This document shows, piece by piece, positions 22,801 to 32,000 of a stretch of DNA of 64,000 nt (position 1 is its first letter; the number at the start of each line of letters is the position of its first letter). The notes below the pieces were generated by a model. The model was not told the origin of the DNA, did not search any database, and worked only from the letters and a program-made list of their open reading frames with translations. A program made the translations under genes and the position numbers. The stretch spans positions 9,300,001 through 9,364,000 of the forward strand of contig NC_061463.1 in NCBI RefSeq assembly GCF_022581195.2, read 5' to 3'. The stretch is from Helicoverpa zea. Its lineage: Eukaryota > Arthropoda > Insecta > Lepidoptera > Noctuidae.

Positions 22801-23498
22801 ATGACGAAGAGTCTAAGAAGCGTCAAGAAGAAGATGATGATGAGGAAGCAGATGATGAAGACTCTAAGAAGCGTCAAGAAGAAGATGATGATGAGGAAGC
22901 AGATGCCAATGATGAGGTAAAGCGTAAGAAACGTCAAGTGGAAGATGAGGATGACGAGGATGATGATGAAGAGGCTAAGAAGCGTCAAGAAGATGACGAC
23001 GATGATTGGGATGATGATGAAGAGGAACTCAAACGTAAGAAACGTCAGGCAGAAGATGAGGATGACGATGAAGATGAAGATGAGTCTAACAAGCGCCAAG
23101 AAGAAGATGATGACGAAAATGACGATGATGATGATGACGTAAAACGCAAGAAGCGTCAAGCTGACGATGAAGATGATGATGAAGACGACGACGAGGAACA
23201 ACTCAAACGTAGGAAACGTCAGGTTGAATCTGATGATGAAGCAGAAAGTGAGATCGAGCCAAGGAAAAGACAGGAAGACGCCGAAGATGACGAGGCAGCT
23301 GATGACGCTGAGGATGCTGACGAAGGAGACGAATCCAAGAGAAGCCAGGAAGAGGAGGACGACGAACAAGCCAGTGACGAGAATGACGAAAGCAATGACG
23401 AAAGCAATGACGAAAATGACGATGAACAAGATGACGATGAATCAGATATTGAGGAGTTGAGGGCAAAGAAGTTCTTCAAAAGCTTATTCAGAATTTAA
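19843..23498 (+). CDS. Secreted chitin-binding protein with a long acidic tail cut by Lys-Arg-Gln sites
   Basis: Three exons: 19843-19849 (only ATG AAT T), 20965-21179 and 21951-23498; phases agree and total 1770 nt (589 residues). Residues 1 to about 20 form a signal peptide (MNSALWLLCIAAALASC). Residues about 30-85 are a peritrophin-A type chitin-binding domain (CBM14/ChtBD2): six cysteines in CRNQ, CFLYYQCYSG, QCPPHTWFN, VCDW and HCVH. Then come about 14 Glu-Pro dipeptides and about 460 residues rich in Asp/Glu. The tail holds 19 Arg-Gln junctions, 16 of them Lys-Arg-Gln, often as KKRQ or KRKKRQ, every 15-25 residues, each followed by acidic residues. The protein ends in a basic, aromatic tail, AKKFFKSLFRI. 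The signal peptide and domain imply secretion and chitin contact. The basic sites look like furin-type cleavage sites (inference). I do not recognise a named protein. The coding strand is GAT/GAA-rich and prone to slippage. Confidence 0.9.
21272..21401 (-). mobile_element. SINE fragment in intron 2 of the chitin-binding gene
   Basis: Carries only the last about 130 bp (3' part) of the SINE seen at 10481. Flanked by TTACCCACCAT (21261-21271 and 21410-21420), with a run of T before the second copy. It is a 5'-truncated insertion. Confidence 0.85.
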
Positions 23499-23811
23499 AC
23501 TCAGAAAGACTTCGGTAGCATTGACAAATGCTATCTTGAAGAGCCTTCAGAAGTCATAGAAGTAATTAGTTTTAATTTATTTAAGTTTAGAAAAACACTT
23601 TGTGCAATTTTGTAAATATTTATTGTTGTTATTACATTAATTAGTTATTGACCGTGTTTGTTTTATTTTATTTTTTGACCAGGAGATCATTATTTTATAT
23701 TCATCGTTTGGCTTCGCCGTGTCTTTGAACAAACGTCTATGATGGAGTGTATTTGTATTGCGGTCCACTAGCCGGACTTACTTTATTTAGCCATTTTGCC
23801 TTAATTTTTTG

Positions 23812-24045
23812 GACATCATTCATTTCGTACCCAAAATTGAAAGTGCCGGGGCCGTAATGTGATGTTCAAACATTGTGGGATTTTTGTATTGTCAAAGTCC
23901 GATAGCAGCCTGAGGGTTAATTGTAGACGATTCTTGTAATAGTAAAAAATCTTCAGGGCATTATTCTCTACGAGAATCTACTATATTTTTACTTTGGCCG
24001 GCACTTTCATTTTTGGGTGCAAAATGTTCGAGACTTGAATGATCT
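23812..24045. mobile_element. Small inverted-repeat element (MITE-like)
   Basis: ACCCAAAATTGAAAGTGCCG (23830-23849) faces CGGCACTTTCATTTTTGGGT (23999-24018) with one or two differences, and similarity continues outward to ATCATTCA on both sides (near 23815 and 24040). No coding frame inside. A target duplication could not be fixed. Confidence 0.55.
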
Positions 24046-24365
24046 CCTTTGATATCTAATGAGGTTGGCAGCAATAACAGGCCCCTCTTCTCCACTGGGC
24101 ACTATGGGCAAGTGCCCAGGGCCCCGCGATCGAATGGGGCCCCCTAGTTCCTGCCAGATTACCAAATGATAACCGATATTTAGGTATTACCGAAAAACAT
24201 TAATTTTGAGAAATCTGATGATAATGACCAATTAAAAGAATGATAATGAACATTTAAAAGAATACTTTAAAAATGTTCAAGCACCTAACAGTGTACAGGA
24301 ACTAAGTATATAATCTATTAAAGCAAAACAAAATTGAAGACACAGTTCCTAACGTAGAAATTGCA

Positions 24366-24593
24366 TTGAGAATATTTTTAAGCATGATGATAACTAACTG
24401 CAGCGGAGAACGCTCCTTCTCCAAATTGAAACGAATAAACAATGAGTTAAGAAGTACAATGCTTCAAGAGAGATTAACTAGTTTGTCGCTGATGTCCATA
24501 GAATGTGATATTCTCAATTCCATAGATTTTGAAGAAGTGATTAACGATTTTGCTCATCTTAAATCTAGAAGGGTAACTTTGCAATCAACATAG
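24366..24593 (+). pseudogene. hAT transposase C-terminal dimerisation domain, fragment
   Basis: 75 codons with the conserved block NCSGERSFSKLKRINNELRS then QERLTSLSLMSIE. The pattern C-(S/A)-x-ER-x-FS-x-L-x-x-I-K-x-x-LRS-x-x-x-x-ERL is the hAT-family C-terminal dimerisation domain (zinc-finger MYM type 1-like transposases). The region upstream in the same frame has stops, and there is room for only about 290 bp before the element's left end, so the catalytic core is deleted. Confidence 0.88.
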
Positions 24594-24669
24594 AGTTAAT
24601 CTAAGGATTTTATGCAAGGCTAGTTACTTTTGTAGATTATTTTTTATATATCCTATTTTTTTATAAAAT

Positions 24670-26246
24670 CTTTTGCAAAAAAGCGGGCACCTATGCAAAA
24701 TCTTGGTTTTAAGGACTTTACGTGCATTTGACAGGGTTTTAATGACTGAAGTATGCTACTAGCATCAAAAGGGTTATCCAGGCATGCGTGAGACTGTATT
24801 CTAAATTTAAATTTTGGATAAATGCTAAGAAACTGGTTGAACCTTGCTTGGGACTATTTCCTGGTAGAAAGTTCGTCGGCGTTTTGAAAAGTTTTTGACC
24901 TGATTTTCAGAAAACTGATAATGCAGTTTAAATGAATGATTAATGTACATTTCTGTTACGTCAAAATAGTTTTGAAAAACTACGCATATTTAATAAAATT
25001 TTCACCTGCTCTAAATGGTACATACTGATGATTGATTTCAATATTAAGAGTTACGGTATTTTTGTGTAAAGCTTTCGATCGTTTAGATATTATACCCAGG
25101 TGGTTTTAAATATCCCTTCCTAATAAATAAACATGATTAAGAGGTGTATCAGTACTTTAGGCTGCGACAAAACCACTTTAAAGTTAGCAGTGCCGATCAC
25201 AACTCGTCTCCTATCAGAGTTTGAAAAATCTTGAAATTCTACAAAATACAGAAATTAACGGATAGACTGTAAGCATGAAGTATTGAGGTCTCGTAACCAC
25301 TGATTTTTAAACAACCGCGCCTCCGGGGGAACCCCGCAGATCTCTGAAGATCTATGAGTCTGAGCGTTCAAATAACGTGTTTTCATCAAACGGACATTTT
25401 GTGAAATAAACCTGCCTGCGCCGAGGTTTTCGTGTATCTACAGCACTTTCCTGCTTAAATCATAACAATAATTGGCTACCTGCTCATTTCTTAAGAAACA
25501 TATCTTCGGCCAATAATTTTGAATTCACGACACCTTTCTAAAACATAGTTTAGTAACCCGACACCTATGGAGTTATCGAAAGCTTCAACGCGGCAATAAT
25601 TTTACTTTTTGCATAGCTTTAACCCTCCTCAACATTTTTCATATGGTTAATTTAATATTTATCCCAAAATTCGGTATTTTCTAAATGTCAAAATCTGATA
25701 GGAGAGGAGTTGTGATCGGCACTGCTAACTTCAAATTGGTTTTGTCGCAGTCCAAAGTACTGAGACTCCTCTAAATTGTGTTTGTTTATCAGAAAGGGAT
25801 ACTTTAAACCGCATGGGTACAATATCTAAACAATAGAAGGCTTTACACAAAAATACCGAAACTCTTAACATTGCCATCAACATCATTATACATAGACCAT
25901 TTAGAGCAGGTGAAAATTTTACCAAAGACGCATAGTTCTTAAAAAATGTTTTGATGTAAAAGAAAGGTTCATTAATCATTCATTTAAACTGCATTATCAG
26001 TTTTCTGAAAATCAGGTCAAAAACTTTTCAAAACGCCGACGAACTTTCTACCAGGAATGAATCCCAAGCAAGGTTTAACCAGTTTCTTAGCATTTCTCCA
26101 AAATTCAAATTTAGAATACACTCTCACGCATGCTTGGCTAACTTTTTTGATACTAGTAACATACTACAGTCATTAAAACCCTTTGAAATTCACGTAAAGT
26201 CCTTAAAACCAAGATTTCGAGTAGGCGCCCGCTTTTTTTGCAAAAG
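24670..26246. repeat. Large inverted repeat, arms of about 550 bp, loop of about 475 bp
   Basis: The left arm 24670-25218 runs from CTTTTGCAAAAAAGCGGGC to ATCACAACTCGTCTCCTATC. The right arm 25694-26246 is its reverse complement with scattered differences, about 85% alike by eye, including near-identical 60-base blocks such as the one containing AAGTTCGTCGGCGTTTTGAA. The loop (25219-25693) has no gene. A transcript would fold into a long imperfect hairpin. It may be a foldback transposon or a head-to-head duplication, and it sits inside the hAT-type element 24078-27135. Confidence 0.9.
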
Positions 26247-26309
26247 AGTGTAGTTAGTAACTAAATAAAAATAAATTTAGAACCTTGTTTGTCTATTTTC
26301 TTTATACGA

Positions 26310-27041
26310 GGGTTAAGAACTAGAGTAGCGTAAGGCCAAAATGACAACTTCTCAGGAGAGCCCGAAAACAACTCAAATTTACCTACTGTTATCTTATAGC
26401 CCTTTTTGTGGGGTAAATCTATAGTAGTTAGATATCTGATTTTTACTAATAATAAAACTTTATTTATCGGCTACAGAATAATGTAACTTTTTGGTCAATC
26501 AAAATACGGTTTCATTTTAATAAAATTTATTTTTCAAAAACTGGTTGACATACGTCATTTTAGCTGTTCCATAAATTAGTGCCATAGTACCGTATCCCAC
26601 CCTTACGTTTTTTTGGCAGGAAGAAAAATTACGGAAGCTTACGAAACAAGGACAGTAACGGTACTTTACGTTTATTTGGCACGAAACAAACTAAGCCTAC
26701 ATAATCAAACTTTCTGCACTATTAACGTATGGCAAGATACGTTATTTAAGCGATTACATTGAAGGCATATTTTGGTGTCTTATTCGCTCTGTAAATCGAG
26801 TTACGATCGTTGTGCTCGTAATTTTTTTGAGAAAATAATGTCAAGATTGTTGTAAGCAGAAACACTTCATTTTGGCAATAAACAAATATCTTTTTTTATA
26901 TACGTTATTGTTGTACTAAGCAATCAACACACTACATCGATCCAGTTTTTTGGCACATAAAAATATGGGGATTAAATAAACGAATGGTGAAAAAAAAATT
27001 TTTTTGTATTTTTGCCCTTACGCTACTCTAGTTCTTAACCC
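26310..27041. mobile_element. Non-autonomous element with GGGTTAAGAACTAGAG ends
   Basis: GGGTTAAGAACTAGAGTAGC (26310-26329) is matched in inverse at 27022-27041, and the match runs on to about 30 bp through GTAAGG-CAAAA. Two readings are possible: a TTAA duplication (26313-26316 and 27035-27038) as in piggyBac-type elements, or GGG-starting ends with a 4-bp duplication ACGA. No transposase inside 732 bp. Confidence 0.75.
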
Positions 27042-27143
27042 ACGAATATTATAACTAAATAGTGTTTTCTCAAGGTCACAGGGGCCCCATGATCCTAATG
27101 TGCCCAGGGCCTCAAATAGTTTAAAGACGGCCCTGAGCAATGA

Positions 27144-27510
27144 TCCCGGTGTAACGCTAAATTACTTCTTTTCTTTTCTCTTATGACGTAAACGCATGAC
27201 TATGGACTTTATTGCTATTAAAATAAATTTCATATTACTTGTCAAATATTCTTTCTTCTTTTAGTTAAGGTTTTGCTAAGAACGGCAACCTTTATTTTGA
27301 ATGCTTGCCGGGGTCACATAATTTATCTCTGCTTTACACATGTGTTCCAATTATTAAAATGTAAAATAATTCCTGTGGCTAAACCAATGGATGGTCTTGG
27401 TTCAATTTTTTTGAATTCGTTATAGAATACCTTAAAATATGTATATGTGGTAGGATTTAATGTGATTGGGTACACCCGATATAAATAAAAAATTAAAACC
27501 ACAATAATCA
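27144..27510. other. Spacer between the hAT-type element and the supervillin 3' end
   Basis: No gene or repeat structure recognised. The minus-strand open frame at 27323-27511 has no identifiable feature. Confidence 0.4.
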
Positions 27511-28992
27511 ATTTTAAGAATTTATTACATCATTTATTATAGTACAAAATAATCCTCAAATACAATAATTATTTAGGTATAAGTAACACAACCAAAGCAA
27601 AATATTAAAAATTGGATTTGAGATGTTCATGTCACCGTAGGCCACGATAATGTCGGCCGTAAATGCATTTAGGACATAAAGTAAGTTTATATTGGTATTT
27701 AGTTAACTAAAGTATGACTGTTTTGTTAGAGTTATTCTACTCATTGGCAGTAAAATTCTTACAATACTGGCAATTTCTCCTCCGCGAACCAGATAGTCGT
27801 GGTGCGTCCCACACTATAAGCAATAAGCTAGAATATAAAAAATAAACTTCTAAAATTGTACACAACATACCAACAGCTTCAAAAATAAAGTACAAATAGA
27901 CTGAGCGGTGATTGTGTGACCGACGGCACTCGGGTACCGCGGCTGACACAACGCTACCGATAATTTATAAAGTCAAATGTTTCTGTTAGCAACACAAAGT
28001 CCATTACAAATATCCTTATAGTCAAGTACGTGTTCGAGTACAGAGCCGCGAAGCCAAGCCGCACGTACGGAATACCGTAAGATTATATATTAAAACTTTA
28101 TCATGGTCCACCTAACGCACAGTATAAAAGATGCAATGAGTAGATAAGATATGTGATGTGTTAAAATATACATAATAGTTGCTCTGTGGCACTGGAATTA
28201 CTTACTAACAATTTGAATAACGCATAGCGCTGTTAACATTAGCACGAGTTAACGCAAACGAACAATATCACAAGTCACGATCAGCAGACAATTCCAACCG
28301 CCACAGAACTATATAAGCCTACCCCTAAAGCGAATACAATAGTAGTAAAGTACTTGTGTAAATCTAGCGGTTTATAACAAATAACCATACTTTGACCAGA
28401 CATTTGCTAAAACCTTCCGCGATCGACACGACCGAGCAATGAGCGGTTTTAAAAAACATTTAATTAGCATTAGCAAAACTACTCTCTTCTACCGACGCAC
28501 TGCGCGGTCGTATCTTACAGTCGAATCGAAAAATATCACCAGTTTTTTTATTTCGCCACATCCGCGCCAACATGGGACAATCAAAAAGGTAATTAAAACT
28601 ACAAAATATTTTACAACATAAACTCATAATGAAACATCATAATCGATAATAGCGAGACAAATGGTAGTTACGAAATAAATAATTCAAATAAAACGACTAT
28701 ATACAAACATTTAGATGCGGGCGCGGGTGTGACGAGCTCCGTCTAACAATTCCTGCGTCCAAATCCATCAGTTGACTACTTGGCTATCGTCTACGGCGGT
28801 TACATGAAAATATCACGAGCGCGAATACATCGTTAGGTACGTACATACCGTTAGTACAAATTTATTTTACTATAGAATATAAGCGTGCTCTTAACAATAA
28901 TTGTATCAAATCCATTGACGACATGATTGAGTAAAAAAGTACGAAAGAGCTGCGGTTGTACAAAATGTGTGTAGTATGTGTTGTGTGGCGCG
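27510..28992 (-). other. Svil: Putative 3' untranslated region of supervillin
   Basis: Downstream of the stop at 28993 the minus strand has no further supervillin coding sequence. Candidate poly(A) signals (AATAAA, seen as TTTATT on the plus strand) lie near 28861 and at 27523-27538. Which one is used cannot be told, so the UTR could be about 0.15 kb or about 1.5 kb. Confidence 0.4.
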
Positions 28993-29079
28993 TCAGAACA
29001 GACCGACGTCCTTCTTCATGTTGGTCTGCTTCCACGCCGGGAGCACTGAGAACTCTTCTTTGGTCATGCCGAAAGCCTC
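28993..29079 (-). CDS. Svil: Supervillin exon 15, headpiece C-terminus and stop
   Basis: 87 nt, acceptor ATTACAG. Encodes EAFGMTKEEFSVLPAWKQTN, then MKKDVGLF and TGA. The villin headpiece hydrophobic cap (W in PAWKQ), the K-K pair and the C-terminal GLF are all present. Confidence 0.93.
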   Translation of the reverse strand, partial: EAFGMTKEEFSVLPAWKQTNMKKDVGLF

Positions 29080-32000
29080 CTGTAATCACAAAATAATAAT
29101 TATGAGAAGGTGATTAAATGTAGTTAACACATCTTGAAAAACCAGTAAATATTACCTTGGGTTTTGCTAGAGTAATTGGCAACCTTCACCGAAATGACCA
29201 CTTCCGTGCATATAATTTATAGTGCAAGTCTTATTTTACAACACTAACAGTGTCAACCGCAGTCTCCGCAGATTTTGTCAATCATATGAGATGTTATTTC
29301 AACGACAACCAAGTCGATAACCTTTTTTTGACGATGTAAAATGCTCTGCGTCCCTTCCATTTACTATTTTACCAGACACTCAGACATGCACTCAGTCCTA
29401 AACCTAATGACACACTCAATCACACACTCATTCACACATTCAGTCACACACTCAGTCGTCGTACATACCAGGAAGTCAGCGGGCGACAGATGCCGCTCTA
29501 GATGGTGCGGGTCGACGTGGTCGGGCAGCGGACGGCGCTGCAACGCTGCGAGCGGTAGTACCGCGTCACAGCACGTCAGTCGCGACAGCTCGCAGGAGCC
29601 GGGGATTATCTCGCCCGCCTTGTAGCCGTGCTGTGAATGAAACAGTGCGAAGTTATACAGTGCGGAAGCGTGGAAGCATAGTTCGTACATTGTGAGTGTA
29701 TAGAGTATATAGTATATAAAGTATTCGTGCCATATTCAAGGACGTAATTATGCTAATGATTCTCAACCCAAATCAACAAAAAAATTGGTACGTATTTTTT
29801 TTTTCTGAATTCCGTCAATGTCATCTAGCCGTATTTAAACTTGGCGCGTATGTTACTGGCCTTAAAACCGTGCTGCGCCCTCACACAAACGCAAACACAA
29901 AGCATACGCAACGATTATTCATAAATTTCATTCATAAAATTGGATTACTTCTGAAATACTACGACATTACAATGACAAAAAAAGCAGTGCATATTATAGT
30001 TCGGCCATTCAGAGAATGCGTTCCTGACACGTCGCGATTGAACTGACGACGTAACTTTGCAATGGCGTTGCAGTTACGATAAAAATATTTTTGCTGGTTG
30101 TTTACCGTTTTAACAATTGAGGAGCATTAAAACAACATTATTATATCAATAATCAATGAATGTTATTACGTCGTCAGTTCAATCGCGACGTGTCAGGAAC
30201 GCATTCTCTGAATGGCCGAACTATAGTTATTTCCCGTGTACTGTAATTCCAATCGATTATTTGCGTATTTTATGTCCTCCTCCTGAAGTATGGCACAAAT
30301 GCAAATCAACACCTTGTATACAGGAGGAGTACAGCTTTGGGTGTCTTATAGCGAGAATTAGAGGGAACATGTTTAGTGTATTTTTTTGCTATTACAATTG
30401 TAGAGTCGCTTATCAAATTAAGCAACCGAGAATCAATTTTCTTTTCATTACTTTTTCCATCAATAGAACCAGAAATATGCCTATTTATATTAACTACAGT
30501 CCAGTTGCATGCCCCAAGTTACCCTAATAATTTGGACATCCCATAGCACCCTCTATACCTTAAATAGAAGAAGCGAGAAAACGCAAGCAAATTCCGACCA
30601 CCTTTAGAGAATATACACCTGTAATATAACCTAACAGCATCCATAACTAGTAGTCATAATCTCCCGAGCTTTTTCGAAATTATGTTGGGGTCGGCTTCGA
30701 GTTGGCAGTATGACACAGAACATTGTATGGTGACTGATGTTAGCATCAGCGGCTTGGTCGTGTTGGACCCACGTGTCGAATAGGTTTTTCGCAAGTTCCC
30801 AACCTTTTCATATTTGAAGATCAATAATCAAATACCAAAATATCAACGCTGCCGACAGAAGAAAGAAAACGCAAGCCAATTCCGACCACCCACAGAAAAT
30901 GTACAGATATAAAAAATGCGACCTAAAATGCTGCCAATCTCGTTAAGTTTAAACGTATTGCTGTGGGATGCCTGCCTGTATTGAATAATATAGAACATAA
31001 TTTCAATACTCACGTTGATATTAGCATCGGCAGCCTGATCGTGGTCGGCCCAGGTGTCGAAGAGGTGCGTGAACCGCGCCGGCTCCAGCCCCGCCGCCAC
31101 CAGCCGCACGTCCGCCACGCCACACCCGCGCGACGCCTGCCAGTACGCCGCGCACGTGCGCAGCGCGGCCACGCGGAGAGACTGCCAGCGAGACGCGAAT
31201 GCACCTACACCTGGGGGAGATTATTATACAATTGTAAAAACAGGTTCTGATGATGACCTCGATGGCGCAATGGTCACCATGCCGGAGTGATGACCCTGAG
31301 GTCCAGGGTTCGATTACTGGCTCAGTCGTCATTTGTGTAACGAGTATGCTTGTTGGCCGTGGTCTGAATGTCATAATATGTATTTATAAATATGTATATA
31401 CGTATTTTATCAGTTGTCGCACCCATAACACAAGTTAATTCATAATTTACCATGGGGCTAGCCAACCGTGTGTGAAAAATGTAAAACTAACTTTAAATCC
31501 ACACAGCGATTTCGAATCAAATTCGAGACGTACACTGCAGTAACGGGATTTTTAGACTACTGGGGCAAGACAAACAAACAGACAAATTCACAGCCTCCTT
31601 TTTTAATGTGTTAAAATTACATAAATATAAATATACAAACCGGCGTTTCTCTCGGCAGGCTCTAGCTCCCCGTCCTCCTGCGGCGGCCACCAGCCCTGCC
31701 ACAGCCACACGCAGGCACCGTCGTCCAGCAGGAATAGGGCTACAAATAAATAAAACATACTTTAGATACATTTTATTAACTAACTCTCCATATCATTTAC
31801 TATCAAAATACTTATAACGTTACAACATAATTTACACTCAAACCATCTAAAATTTATGTAGGTAGGTACCCTGCAGGTAATAAAACTGATATGCTCACCT
31901 GGCTGCGAAGCCGAATACAACTCCTTTTGATCAAAAGGAAAGGGTGTCGCCAAATGTTCGTGACGCAGCGGCGACAACACCTCGTTAGCCTCGAACTGTC

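Larger units (their letters stand above)
24078..27135. mobile_element. hAT-type element with CAGG-CCC ends and transposase remnant
   Basis: Left end CAGGCCCCTCTTCTCCACTG and inverted right end CAGGGCCGTCTTTAAACTAT share CAGG-CC, and both subterminal regions carry GGGGCCC and TGCCCAGGGCC. Flanking 8-mers are AGCAATAA (24070-24077) and AGCAATGA (27136-27143), one mismatch, the hAT duplication length. The hAT dimerisation domain at 24366-24593 supports the class. Most of the transposase is gone, and the interior now holds a large inverted repeat (24670-26246) and another inverted-repeat element (26310-27041). Confidence 0.75.

Noticed and set aside
22689..23429. Long minus-strand open frame (246 codons, Ile/Val/Phe-rich)
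   Set aside because: It is the antisense of GAT/GAA repeats in the acidic protein gene, which force ATC/TTC codons. No domain, and the plus-strand gene explains the sequence fully.
31250..31330. tRNA gene in supervillin intron
   Set aside because: Same reasoning: promoter boxes without a cloverleaf, with a SINE-like tail.
31010..31374. Several GC-rich overlapping frames on both strands
   Set aside because: Shadows of supervillin exon 13, whose GC-rich third positions keep other frames open.
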